A DNA stretch of 64,000 bases from CANJIV01 sp046330225 (GTDB taxonomy: Bacteria; Actinomycetota; Thermoleophilia; Solirubrobacterales; Solirubrobacteraceae): contig JAXLTD010000006.1 in assembly GCA_046330225.1 (NCBI GenBank), positions 1 to 64,000 on the forward strand, written 5' to 3'. The position numbers and the translations under genes are program-made. The first letter of the stretch is position 1; the number at the start of each line of letters is the position of its first letter. Under the pieces are notes generated by a model. It saw only the letters and a list, made by a program, of their open reading frames with translations, was not told the DNA's origin and searched no databases. Below, one piece after another: positions 7,026 through 15,249 of this stretch.

Positions 7026-8396
7026 ATGGCTGAGTATGCGGTGGTCAACCCGGCGACGGGCGAGACGATCAAGACGTACCCGACGATCAGCGACGAGCAG
7101 CTCGACGCGGCGATCGCCCGAGCCGATGCCGCCCACGCTGGCTGGAGCAGCGGCACGTCGGTGGAGGAGCGGGCCGCGCTGATCGGCCGCGTCGCGGAGC
7201 TGCACACCGAGCGCCGCCAGCAGCTGGCCGAGATCATCTCGCGCGAGATGGGCAAGCCGATCGAGCAGGCGCTCGGCGAGGTCGATTTCAGCGCCGCCAT
7301 CTACGAGTACTACGCGACCAACGCGCCGGCCCTCCTGGCCGACGAGCCGATCGAGCTGCTCGATGGCGAGGGCTCCGCGTTCATCCGGCGCAGCTCCCTC
7401 GGCGTCCTGCTGGGGATCATGCCGTGGAATTACCCCTACTACCAAGTGGCGCGCTTCGCCGGCCCGAACCTGATCATCGGCAACACGATCCTGCTCAAGC
7501 ACGCGCCGCAGTGCCCGGAGTCCGCGGAGGCGATCGAGCAGATCTACCACGACGCCGGGCTGCCCGACGGCACCTACATCAACATCTACGCGACCAACGA
7601 CCAGATCGCGACCGCCATCGCTGACCCGCGCGTGCAGGCGGTCTCGCTGACCGGGTCCGGGCGGGCGGGCGCCGCGGTGGCCGAGGTCGCGGGACGCAAC
7701 CTCAAGAAGGTCGTGCTCGAGCTCGGCGGCTCCGATCCATTCATCGTCCTGGCCACCGACGACCTCGACGCCGTCGTCGAGGCCGCCGTCGGCGGCCGCC
7801 TGGAGAACGGCGGGCAGGCCTGCAACGCGGCCAAGCGGTTCATCGTGGTCGACGACCTCTACGAGCCGTTCCTGGACAAGTTCACCGAGGCCGTCCGGAA
7901 GGTCGAGCCGGCCGACCCGGGCTCGCCGGACACCGTGCTGGGGCCCCTGTCCTCGGCCAGCGCGACCGAGCGCCTCGAGGACCAGGTCAAGCGCGCCGTC
8001 GACCAGGGCGCGACGCTCGTCGCCGGAGGCACCCGCGAAGGGAACTTCTTCGAGACGACCGTCCTGACCGGCATCACGCCGGACAACGAGGCGTACAAGG
8101 AGGAGTTCTTCGGGCCCGTCGCCTCGGTCTACCGGGTCGGCTCCGAGGACGAGGCGGTCGCGCTCGCCAACGACACGCCCTACGGGCTGGGGTCCTACGT
8201 GTTCACGAACGACTCCGACCAGGCGCTGCGCGTCGCCGACAAGATCGAGGCGGGCATGGTGTTCATCAACGCCGTCGGTGCCGAGGGCGTCGAGCTGCCC
8301 TTCGGCGGCATCAAGGGCTCGGGGTTCGGCCGCGAGCTCGGCCGCTACGGGGCCGACGAGTTCGTCAACAAGAAGCTCATCCGCGTCGCCGGCTGA
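7026..8396 (+). CDS. NAD(P)-dependent aldehyde dehydrogenase, succinate-semialdehyde type
   Basis: A 456-residue aldehyde dehydrogenase. Seen are the cofactor loop PWNYPYYQ, the glycine motif SLTGSGRAGAAVAEVAG, the general-base segment LELGGSDPF, and the nucleophile in NGGQACN (Cys about residue 266). The length and the NPATGETI start fit the GabD-like succinate-semialdehyde group, oxidising an aldehyde to the acid. ATG 7026 is preceded by an AAGGGG ribosome site. It is monocistronic and ends just before a strong bidirectional hairpin. Confidence 0.85.
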   Translation: MAEYAVVNPATGETIKTYPTISDEQLDAAIARADAAHAGWSSGTSVEERAALIGRVAELHTERRQQLAEIISREMGKPIEQALGEVDFSAAIYEYYATNAPALLADEPIELLDGEGSAFIRRSSLGVLLGIMPWNYPYYQVARFAGPNLIIGNTILLKHAPQCPESAEAIEQIYHDAGLPDGTYINIYATNDQIATAIADPRVQAVSLTGSGRAGAAVAEVAGRNLKKVVLELGGSDPFIVLATDDLDAVVEAAVGGRLENGGQACNAAKRFIVVDDLYEPFLDKFTEAVRKVEPADPGSPDTVLGPLSSASATERLEDQVKRAVDQGATLVAGGTREGNFFETTVLTGITPDNEAYKEEFFGPVASVYRVGSEDEAVALANDTPYGLGSYVFTNDSDQALRVADKIEAGMVFINAVGAEGVELPFGGIKGSGFGRELGRYGADEFVNKKLIRVAG

Positions 8397-8411
8397 CGTC
8401 GCCGCGGCGCG

Positions 8412-8440
8412 CCGCCGGCGGGCACCCAGCCCGCCGGCGG
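8412..8440. terminator. Bidirectional hairpin terminator
   Basis: CCGCCGGCGGGC and its exact complement GCCCGCCGGCGG pair over 12 bp around a 5-nt loop. It lies between the convergent aldehyde dehydrogenase and the MmcQ/YjbR gene, and can end both transcripts. No U-tract is present, as is common in very GC-rich actinobacteria. Confidence 0.75.
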
Positions 8441-8451
8441 AGCTGCGCCCT

Positions 8452-8856
8452 TCAGCGCGCCCGCGGCCGTTCCGGCGCCGCCGGAGCGTCCGCCGTCCAG
8501 CCGAGCTCGCGCCGGCGATACGCCGGCAGCGCGCTGACCACGAGGTCGTAGGAGTCCTCGATCATGTCCCAGACCATCTGGTCCGGCAGCGATCCGTCGA
8601 TGACGACGGTGTTCCAGTGGCGCTTGCTGAGGTGGTAGCCGGGCAGCACCGCCGCGTGCGCCGCGCGCAGCGTCTCGGCGATCTGGGGCTCGCATTTGAG
8701 GCTGACCCGGAGGGAATCCGCGCCCAGCCCGGAGAGCGCGAACATCTTCCCGGCGACCTTGAAGACGGACGTCTCGGACCCGAACGGGAACGTCTCCTCG
8801 GACCCGGCGAACGCGAGGAGGCGGGCGCGAAGCTCGGCGGGAGTCATCGGCGACAC
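8452..8856 (-). CDS. MmcQ/YjbR family protein
   Basis: A 134-residue cytosolic protein with the CyaY-like MmcQ/YjbR fold: ETFPFGSETSVFKVAGKMFAL near the start, SLRVSLKCEP in the middle, and YHLSKRHWNTVVIDGSLPDQMVWDMIEDSYDLVV near the end. Members are often called DNA-binding, but their biochemical role is not settled. An ATG four codons into the frame is an equally possible start. It converges on the dehydrogenase and is followed upstream by the DUF4386 gene. Confidence 0.85.
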   Translation of the reverse strand: MSPMTPAELRARLLAFAGSEETFPFGSETSVFKVAGKMFALSGLGADSLRVSLKCEPQIAETLRAAHAAVLPGYHLSKRHWNTVVIDGSLPDQMVWDMIEDSYDLVVSALPAYRRRELGWTADAPAAPERPRAR

Positions 8857-8890
8857 GATGACTCATCCGCCGAGCCGCCGACGCCGTGGC

Positions 8891-9718
8891 TCAGGACACG
8901 GCCACCGCCGGCGTCGCCGGCACGGATGCCGGAAGCGCCGGGACGAGCGGGCCGTCGACGCCGGCGCGGCGGCCGTCGTCGTAGAGGACCGATGACGGCC
9001 TGAAGCCCTTGACGATGAGGTAGATGCCCAGCGACAGCTCCCAGGCGGCCTCCGGCAGGGTGAGGATCGTCGAGGGCCCGGAGATCTGGTCGTAGGCGCC
9101 GAACAGCACGAGCACCGCCGTCAGGAGCGCGAGCGAGCCGGCGGCCATGCCGAACTGGGCGAAGCGCCGCGGCACGAGCCCGGACCGCAGCAGCAGGTAG
9201 CCGAGCATGAGCCCGTTGCCGATGGCGGCGCAGAAGGCCGGGCCGAGCAGGAACGTCGCGTCGTGGACGGCGATGAGCGACCGGCCGCTGAGGATGAGCG
9301 AGGCGGCGTCGGTCCCGGCGGCGCTGGCGAGGTCCTGGCGCAGCGTCACCACCGCGAGCAGGCTCACGATCCCGACCGCGATCATGGCGGACTCGAAGAC
9401 CCGCACGGCGACATACCCGAGCGCGAGGCCCTCGCTCTGGCGCTTGAGGACGGGGTAGAGCGTGACGGCCGTGCCGATGCCGGCGGCGAGGGTGATGAGC
9501 TCGAAGAGCGCGCCGAGGAACACGCGGGCGTCGCCGCCGCTGCCGACGATGAACTGCGTGTGGTTGAGCACCTGGTCATACAGCGGCAAAGCCGGGATCG
9601 AGATGAAGGTGATGACGAAGAAGATCCCTGCGAGCCGCGCGAGCCGCCGCGACGGCGGGGGTCCGGGCCGATCGCGCGGCGCGGCGGGCGTGGGCTCCGG
9701 TGGTGCGGACGGCGTCAT
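8891..9718 (-). CDS. DUF4386 family membrane protein
   Basis: A 275-residue membrane protein with about six or seven hydrophobic segments. The first follows a Pro-rich cytoplasmic start and reads LARLAGIFFVITFISIPAL. The segment YVAVRVFESAMIAVGIVSLL and the later GLVPRRFAQFGMAAGSLALL are typical of DUF4386, found widely in actinobacteria and without known function. The ATG at 9718 is preferred over an upstream ATG in the same frame (9820), because the extra 34 residues are Arg/Pro-rich and unlike the family. Confidence 0.8.
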   Translation of the reverse strand: MTPSAPPEPTPAAPRDRPGPPPSRRLARLAGIFFVITFISIPALPLYDQVLNHTQFIVGSGGDARVFLGALFELITLAAGIGTAVTLYPVLKRQSEGLALGYVAVRVFESAMIAVGIVSLLAVVTLRQDLASAAGTDAASLILSGRSLIAVHDATFLLGPAFCAAIGNGLMLGYLLLRSGLVPRRFAQFGMAAGSLALLTAVLVLFGAYDQISGPSTILTLPEAAWELSLGIYLIVKGFRPSSVLYDDGRRAGVDGPLVPALPASVPATPAVAVS

Positions 9719-9881
9719 GGCTGCTCCTGGCTGTCGGAAGGCGCGGACCGCTGAGGGTCGACGTGCCACGGGCCGGCCAGGAGAGGGAGCCGCAAGGGCT
9801 GGCCCCGCGCCGCAGGGCACGAGGCTCTGACCACGATACAGGGGGGCGGGCTCGCCCCGGCGGCCTCGAAGCGGGCTCGCG

Positions 9882-10355
9882 CTACGCCGCCGTCCGCGGC
9901 TCGAAGACCACCACGGCGGTCTCCATGGAGCGGCGGGCAGCGTAGGCGTCGAGCCCCTGGTCGATCTGACGCCAGCGGTCCCACAGGCGCTCGCGCTCCT
10001 CGCCCGCAGCGGCGTGCGCCCGGACGAGGCGCGGCGGCTGGCCGGCCAGCTTGACCTCGGCGTCGGGATGGGCCTGGACGTTCAGCCACCACGCCGGCTC
10101 GCCGTCGCCCCAGCCGTTCATCGCCATCACGACCAGGTTCGGGCCGTCCTCGACGTAGCCGACGACCACCGGGCGCTCGAGGCCGGTGCGCCGCCCGACC
10201 GTGGTCAGGCGCATGGCGCCCCACTTGCCGGGCTTCTCACGCCACAGCCCCACCCGGGCGCCGGTCACGCGCAGCACCCACCGGTGCACGACCCAGAACA
10301 GGCGGATGAACCAGCGGGGCGGAAGTCGGGCCTTCTCGGGCGTCTCACCGGGCAT
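9882..10355 (-). CDS. Deazaflavin (F420)-dependent nitroreductase-family protein
   Basis: A 157-residue protein of the Ddn/Rv3547 family (split beta-barrel). Diagnostic segments are the membrane-facing start WFIRLFWVVHRWVLRVTGARVG, then RLTTVGRRTGLERPVVVGYVEDGPNLVVMAMNG, and WWLNVQAHPDAEVKLAG. Members use cofactor F420H2 and reduce quinones or nitro compounds. Its presence suggests an F420-making host. The start ATG (10353-10355) touches the end of the truncated SDR frame at 10355. Confidence 0.85.
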   Translation of the reverse strand: MPGETPEKARLPPRWFIRLFWVVHRWVLRVTGARVGLWREKPGKWGAMRLTTVGRRTGLERPVVVGYVEDGPNLVVMAMNGWGDGEPAWWLNVQAHPDAEVKLAGQPPRLVRAHAAAGEERERLWDRWRQIDQGLDAYAARRSMETAVVVFEPRTAA

Positions 10356-10609
10356 CAGGCGCTCCCTTCGGGTCGGTGCGGCAAGCGTAGCCGCGGCCGG
10401 TCGCGGAACGAAGGGATGCCCGGCCGGTCGCAGACGTCGAGGGTCGCGAGCGTCGACTGGTGCCCGCCGGCATCGAGCTGCGCCTGCAGGGACTCGATGC
10501 CCGGCGCATCGATGTCAAAGCCGGCGACCGTGTCGCCCGCGGCGGCGAGCCGCAGCGCAACCTCGCGGCCCATGCCCTGCGCAACGCCCGTGATCACCAC
10601 CACGCTCAT
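10355..10609 (-). pseudogene. Truncated short-chain dehydrogenase (N-terminal remnant)
   Basis: The first ~60 residues are a clear Rossmann start of a short-chain dehydrogenase: VVVITGVAQGMGREVALRLAAAGDTVAGFDID, including the TGxxxGMG cofactor loop and the acidic residue that ends strand 2. After TLATLDVCDRPGI the frame turns to Arg/Pro-rich non-conserved sequence and stops at 84 residues. The NAG, catalytic Ser and YxxxK parts are missing. The remainder appears to have been deleted at the junction with the nitroreductase gene. Confidence 0.7.
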
Positions 10610-10621
10610 CCCGCCGCCAGT

Positions 10622-11815
10622 TCAGCATCCCGGGCGATCCGGCGCGTTCTCCAGCGCGGCCGCCCGTACGAGCGGCGACTGGTAGATCGTCCGCACCACG
10701 TCGCCGGCGAGCCAGGCAGTCAGGCGCCCCGCCGCGTCCGCCAGCGCCCGCTCGGCGGCCGGGGGGAGGGGCTCGGCGGGGACGACGACGACGGTGCCGT
10801 CGTCCTCCTGCGTCCACCCGCCCACGATCCGGCCGTCCCACCAGGCGGTCGGCCCGGCGTTGCCGTTGCGGTCGAAGAGCCGCTCGGCGTGCTCCCCCAG
10901 GTAGAAGCCGCGCTCCTTCCAGCCCATCGTCGTCGGGTCGAGCGCCGGGAGCAGCGCCGCCCACGGCGCGGGCGGGGCGACCTCCTCCGTGTCCTGCGGG
11001 TGCACCCAGGCCGGGCTGCCGTCGGCAAGCGCGACGGCAGCCGCATCCATGTCGGACAGGGCGCGGCGGACGGCGCCCTTCGTCGCGCCCAGCCACCAGG
11101 CGATGTCGGCCTCCGTGCCCGGGCCGAAGCGCGCCAGCCAGCGGCCGACGAGCTCCGCGTAGCCGGCCCGCTCGTCGAGGGCCGCGGGCGGCTCGCCGAG
11201 CCACTCCTCCGCGGCGGTCCAGAACGGCCGCGAGACCTTCCAGCCCGCGTCGTTGCGCCCGCGCACCACCGCCCCGCCGGCGGCCAGCGCCGCGAGGACC
11301 CGCGGAGCGATCGGGAACTCCCCGCCCCAGGCCTTCCCGGGGGCCGTGCGCAGGCGCTGGTCGAGCTCCGGAAGCGCCGCGCGCAGCTGCGCGGTGGTGG
11401 CGGGCTGCGTGCGCACCTGCGCCATGACCTTCGCGCAGGCATCACGCACCCAGGCGGCGCCGTCCTCGGCCAGCCCGTGCGCCTCGACCTCCTTTGCGAG
11501 CCGGGCGGCGAGCTGGCCCTCGACTCGCGCCGACGCACTCCCGCGCACCGCCGGCAGGAGATCGCGGCCGAAGGCGAAGACCGTGCGCCGCATCGCCAGC
11601 TGCCGCACGACCGAGCGGTCGTCGTACAGGGCGCGGTCGACCTCGCTGCGCGGGGCGCCGCTGCGCGCCGCCGCGGAGAGGTACAGGTTCGCGGGCTCGG
11701 TGGCATGCAGGCAGACGACCGCCGCGACGGCCTCCTCGACGGATCCCGCGGAGCTGGCCAGTGCGTGACGGACGCCCAGGCGGGCCCGGCGCTCCTCGTC
11801 GGCGATCACGCGCAT
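10622..11815 (-). CDS. Winged-helix DNA-binding domain protein (HTH_42/AlkZ-like)
   Basis: A 397-residue protein with the pattern of the winged-helix family PF06224: LGVRHALASSAGSVEEAVAAVVCLHATEPANLYLS at the start, ALYDDRSVVRQLAMRRTVFAF around residues 60-85, and the C-terminal DRNGNAGPTAWWDGRIVGGW. Related AlkZ/YcaQ proteins are DNA glycosylases acting on cross-links or bulky adducts; the role here is inferred only from the fold. ATG 11815 is used. It is divergent from the pterin-type operon with about 90 bp to the first upstream ORF. Confidence 0.75.
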   Translation of the reverse strand: MRVIADEERRARLGVRHALASSAGSVEEAVAAVVCLHATEPANLYLSAAARSGAPRSEVDRALYDDRSVVRQLAMRRTVFAFGRDLLPAVRGSASARVEGQLAARLAKEVEAHGLAEDGAAWVRDACAKVMAQVRTQPATTAQLRAALPELDQRLRTAPGKAWGGEFPIAPRVLAALAAGGAVVRGRNDAGWKVSRPFWTAAEEWLGEPPAALDERAGYAELVGRWLARFGPGTEADIAWWLGATKGAVRRALSDMDAAAVALADGSPAWVHPQDTEEVAPPAPWAALLPALDPTTMGWKERGFYLGEHAERLFDRNGNAGPTAWWDGRIVGGWTQEDDGTVVVVPAEPLPPAAERALADAAGRLTAWLAGDVVRTIYQSPLVRAAALENAPDRPGC

Positions 11816-11891
11816 GCGGTCATCGTGGCCGATGGGCGCGCGGCACGCCGGCCCGCCGCCGGGAGCCCGGGCGGCGGGGCGGGCTGCCCGA

Positions 11892-11897
11892 TACCGT
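11892..11897 (+). promoter_or_regulatory. TACCGT -10 box of the pterin-type operon
   Basis: TACCGT (TAnnnT) stands 7 nt before the ATG at 11905. The same spacing is seen before several other genes in this window, implying a leaderless transcript beginning at or near that ATG. Confidence 0.5.
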
Positions 11898-11904
11898 GAG
11901 GCCC

Positions 11905-11943
11905 ATGGGCAGATCCTCCTGGACCGCGCGGCAGGGACTGTGA
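11905..11943 (+). CDS. 12-residue upstream ORF overlapping the operon's first gene
   Basis: A 12-codon ORF (MGRSSWTARQGL) starts 7 nt after a TACCGT box. Its TGA (11941-11943) overlaps the GTG start of the dehydrogenase (11940-11942). The arrangement fits a leaderless upstream ORF that feeds ribosomes to the main gene by termination-reinitiation. No function for the peptide is suggested. It could be a fortuitous frame. Confidence 0.4.
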   Translation: MGRSSWTARQGL

Positions 11944-12929
11944 GCCGCGCCCCGGACGAGGCCCGCGCGTTCTGGCTCCTGGAGCCCCGTCGCGGCGAGA
12001 TCCGCCCGGTCGCGCTGCCGGCGCCCGGGCCCGGCGACGTCGCCGTGCGGGCGGTGCGGTCCGGCATCAGCCGCGGCACCGAGACGCTGGTGTTCCGTGG
12101 CGGCGTGCCGCCGGGGCAGCACGCCGCGATGCGGGCGCCGTTCCAGGACGGGGAGTTCCCGGGGCCGGTCAAGTACGGCTACCTCAGCGTCGGCACGGTG
12201 GAGCAGGGGCCGCCTGCGCTGCGCGGCCGCACCGTGTTCTGCCTCTTTCCCCACCAGACGGCCTACGTCGTCCCGGCCAGCGCGGTCACCGTCGTGCCCG
12301 ACGACGTGCCGCCCGCCCGCGCGGTGCTGGCCGGAACCGTCGAGACGGCGGTGAACGCCCTGTGGGACGCCGCGCCGCGGCTCGGCGACCGGGTCGCCGT
12401 CGTCGGCGCCGGGATGGTCGGCTGCTGCGTCGCCCGCCTCCTCAGCCGCTTCCCGGCGGTGCACGTCACGCTCGTCGACGTCGAAGCCGGCCGCGCCGGC
12501 GTCGCCGACGCCTTGGGCGTGGGGTTCTCGCTCCCGGACGCCGCCGCCGAGGGCTGCGATCTCGTGGTGCATGCCAGCGCAACGTCGGCGGGGCTCCAGC
12601 GGTCGCTCGACCTGCTGGCGCCCGAAGGCACGGTCATCGACCTCAGCTGGTACGGCGACGCCGAGGTCCGGCTCTCCCTGGGCGGCGCATTCCACTCCCG
12701 CCGCCTGGGCATCCGCGCCAGCCAGGTCGGCACCCTGTCCCCGGCCCGGAGCGGGCGCCGCACCGCGGCCGAGCGCCTGGAGCTCGCGCTGGACCTGCTG
12801 CGCGACCCGGCCTTCGACGCGCTCCTCACCGGGGAGTCCCGGTTCGAGGAGCTGCCGGACGTGATGGCGCGGCTGGCCGCGGGGAGCCTGCCGGCGCTCT
12901 GCCACACGATCACCTACGGAGGGCAGTAG
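11940..12929 (+). CDS. MDR-family dehydrogenase lacking the usual catalytic Cys
   Basis: A 329-residue medium-chain dehydrogenase. The catalytic-zinc Cys region of classical alcohol dehydrogenases reads SGISRGTETL here, without Cys. The Rossmann motif VAVVGAGMVGCCVARLL is near residue 152. The end has FHSRRLGIRASQVGTLSPAR and a short lid. It probably oxidises or reduces a hydroxyl/carbonyl on the product of this operon. The GTG at 11940 is chosen because the conserved sequence starts there. It is followed after 3 nt by the PTPS-like gene. Confidence 0.7.
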   Translation: MSRAPDEARAFWLLEPRRGEIRPVALPAPGPGDVAVRAVRSGISRGTETLVFRGGVPPGQHAAMRAPFQDGEFPGPVKYGYLSVGTVEQGPPALRGRTVFCLFPHQTAYVVPASAVTVVPDDVPPARAVLAGTVETAVNALWDAAPRLGDRVAVVGAGMVGCCVARLLSRFPAVHVTLVDVEAGRAGVADALGVGFSLPDAAAEGCDLVVHASATSAGLQRSLDLLAPEGTVIDLSWYGDAEVRLSLGGAFHSRRLGIRASQVGTLSPARSGRRTAAERLELALDLLRDPAFDALLTGESRFEELPDVMARLAAGSLPALCHTITYGGQ

Positions 12930-12932
12930 CCC

Positions 12933-13331
12933 GTGTTCAGCGTCACCGTCCGCGACCACATGATGATCGCCCACAGCCTGCGCGGCGAGGTGTTCGGCCC
13001 GGCCCAGCGGCTGCACGGGGCCACGTACGTCGTCGACGCGACGTTCCGGCGGGCGTCGCTCGATGCCGACGGCATCGTGGTCGACATCGGCCGCGCGGCG
13101 CAGGCGCTGCAGGCGGTGGTCGGCGAGCTCGGATACCGCAACCTCGACGACGAGGCCGACTTCGCCGGCACGAACACCACCACCGAGGCGCTCGCCCAGG
13201 TCGTGGCGGACCGGCTCGCGGATCGCGTGCACGCGGGCGCGCTCGGCGACGCCGCCCGCTCCCTCGACGGGCTCGCCGTCACTCTGCACGAGTCGCACGT
13301 CGCCTGGGCGAGCTACGAGCGCCCGCTGTGA
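12933..13331 (+). CDS. 6-pyruvoyl-tetrahydropterin synthase/QueD homologue with altered active site
   Basis: A 132-residue T-fold protein aligned to PTPS/QueD by MIAHSL, RLHGATY, NTTTEAL and the glutamate in LHESHVAW (Glu120). His14 and His28 remain as two zinc ligands. The third His of HGH is Ala30, the catalytic Cys position is Ala24, and the Asp-His pair is Asp72-Asp73. It therefore should not carry out the standard reaction on dihydroneopterin triphosphate and may bind or convert another purine/pterin-derived compound. GTG start with GGAGGG at 12918-12923. Second gene of the operon. Confidence 0.8.
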   Translation: MFSVTVRDHMMIAHSLRGEVFGPAQRLHGATYVVDATFRRASLDADGIVVDIGRAAQALQAVVGELGYRNLDDEADFAGTNTTTEALAQVVADRLADRVHAGALGDAARSLDGLAVTLHESHVAWASYERPL

Positions 13332-14395
13332 CCGTCGTCCACGCGGTCGTGCCCGAGGGCATCGACGACCCCGCGCGACCGAGCGGAGGCAACGCCTATG
13401 ACCGCCAGATCTGCCGGGGGCTCGCGGCGGCCGGCTGGGCGGTGCACGAGCATCCCGTGCCGGGAACCTGGCCGCAGCCCGGCGCGGCGTCCCGCGCGGC
13501 GCTCGACGGCACCGTGCAGGGCATCCCCGACGACGCGGTCGTGCTGCTCGACGGGCTGATCGCGTCCGCGGCCCCGGAGGTGCTCGTGCCCGCGGCGGGC
13601 CGGCTGGTGCTCGTCGTCCTGGTGCACATGCCGCTCGGCCACCGCCCGCCGGACGGCGCGGCCGGCGAGGTCCGGGCCCGCGAGCGCGCAGTCCTGGCGG
13701 CCGCCGCGGCCGTCGTGACGACCAGCGCGTGGACGCGGCGCCGGCTGCTCGAGCTCTACGCGCTGCCTCCCGGCCGGGTCCACGTGGCCGAGCCCGGGGC
13801 CGAGCCAGCCGCGCTTGCGCCGGGAAGCGCGTCCGGCGCCACCCTGCTCTGCGTGGCAGCCGTGACCTTCGGCAAGGGGCACGACCTGCTGCTCGAGGCG
13901 CTGGCGGCGGCGGCGGACCTGCCGTGGCACTGCACCTGCGTCGGCAGCCTGGACCGGGACCGGCCGTTCGCGGAGGACGTCCGGCGCCGGGCCCGGGAGG
14001 CCGGGCTCAGCAGCCGGGTGCGCTTCCCGGGACCGCAGTCCCGCGGCGCCCTGGACCGCAGCTACGCCGCCGCTGACCTCATGGTGCTCCCTTCGCGCGC
14101 CGAGACCTACGGGATGGCGATCACCGAGGCCCTGGCCCGGGGCGTGCCGGTCCTCGCCGCCGACGTCGGCGGGGTGGGCGAGGCGCTCGGCCACGGCGCG
14201 GAGGGGGTCCGCCCGGGGCTGCTCGTGCCGCCGGACGACCCCGCGGCGCTCGGGGCCGGGCTGCGGACCTGGCTCGGTGACGCCAGCCTCCGGGGGCGGC
14301 TGCGCCGGGCCGCCCGGGAACGGCGCGGGTCCCTCACGGGCTGGCCGGCCACCACGTCGGCGCTCGCCGGCGTGCTCGCCGGGGCGGCCCGATGA
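13328..14395 (+). CDS. GT4-family glycosyltransferase
   Basis: A 355-residue GT-B glycosyltransferase. The N-terminal half has a short acceptor domain (GGNAYDRQICRGLAAAGWAVHEHP). The C-terminal half has the GT4 signature: LLCVAAVTFGKGHDLLLEAL, FPGPQSRGALDRSYAAADLMVLPS and RAETYGMAITEALARGVPVLAADVGG with the E-x7-E pair. It would add a sugar from a nucleotide donor to the operon's intermediate in the cytoplasm. Its GTG overlaps the PTPS stop (GTGA) and its own stop overlaps the methyltransferase ATG. Confidence 0.85.
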   Translation: MTVVHAVVPEGIDDPARPSGGNAYDRQICRGLAAAGWAVHEHPVPGTWPQPGAASRAALDGTVQGIPDDAVVLLDGLIASAAPEVLVPAAGRLVLVVLVHMPLGHRPPDGAAGEVRARERAVLAAAAAVVTTSAWTRRRLLELYALPPGRVHVAEPGAEPAALAPGSASGATLLCVAAVTFGKGHDLLLEALAAAADLPWHCTCVGSLDRDRPFAEDVRRRAREAGLSSRVRFPGPQSRGALDRSYAAADLMVLPSRAETYGMAITEALARGVPVLAADVGGVGEALGHGAEGVRPGLLVPPDDPAALGAGLRTWLGDASLRGRLRRAARERRGSLTGWPATTSALAGVLAGAAR

Positions 14396-15249
14396 CCGCC
14401 GACGCCGTCCGGGTCGGCGCGGACTGGCTGGCCCTGCGCGAGCCGGCCGACGCTGCCGCGCGCGCCGCCGGCCTCGTCGCTCCGCTCCGGGCCTGGGCCC
14501 CGGCCGCCGGGCCCTGGGTGATCCACGACCTCGGATGCGGCACCGGGGGGATGGGCCGCTGGCTTGCCGGGCGCCTGCCCGGCCGCCAGCACTGGATCGG
14601 CCACGATCGCGACCCGGACTTGCTGGAGATCGCGGCGGCCAGCCGTCCGGGACCGGCCGCCGACGGCGCGCCGGTCAGCGTCGAGGTTCGGCAGTCGGAC
14701 ATCACTGAGCTGGGCCCGGAGGACGTCGCGGGCGCGACGGTCATCACCGCCTCGGCGCTCCTGGACCTGCTCACGGCCGCCGAACTCGGCGGGCTGATCG
14801 CCCTTGGCGCCGCGACCGGGTGTCCTATGCTGCTCACGCTGTCTGTCGTGGGCCGCGTCGACCTGACCCCGGCGGATCCGCTGGATGCCCGCATGGCCGC
14901 CGCATTCGACGCCCACCAACGCCGCCCGACGACCCGGGGGCCCCTCCTCGGCCCGGACGCGGTCGCCTTCGCCGCCGACGGGTTCGGCCGCCGCGGGGCC
15001 GACGTGCTCGTGCGGCCCAGCCCGTGGCGCCTCGGCGCCGCCCAGGCCGGGCTGGCCGCCGAGTGGCTCGCCGGGTGGGCCGGCGCCGCGGCCGAGCAGG
15101 ACGCCGGGCTGGCCGCCGACGCCGCCGCGTACGCCCGCCGGCGCCTCGCCCAGGTCCGGGCCGGGGCGCTCGCCGTCACCGTGCACCACGCCGACCTGCT
15201 GGCCCTGCCGCGGCACCCGCCGCCCGGGCCGGGCGCAGTGCCGTGCTGA
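14392..15249 (+). CDS. Class I SAM-dependent methyltransferase
   Basis: A 285-residue methyltransferase. The SAM-binding motif I reads VIHDLGCGTGGMGRWLAGRLP (about residues 43-62), with an acidic turn WIGHDRDPDLL at strand 2 and GATVITASALLDLLT at motif IV/post. It is joined to the glycosyltransferase by ATGA. The acceptor atom cannot be told from sequence; the context suggests methylation of the same pterin- or sugar-containing intermediate. Confidence 0.8.
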   Translation: MTADAVRVGADWLALREPADAAARAAGLVAPLRAWAPAAGPWVIHDLGCGTGGMGRWLAGRLPGRQHWIGHDRDPDLLEIAAASRPGPAADGAPVSVEVRQSDITELGPEDVAGATVITASALLDLLTAAELGGLIALGAATGCPMLLTLSVVGRVDLTPADPLDARMAAAFDAHQRRPTTRGPLLGPDAVAFAADGFGRRGADVLVRPSPWRLGAAQAGLAAEWLAGWAGAAAEQDAGLAADAAAYARRRLAQVRAGALAVTVHHADLLALPRHPPPGPGAVPC

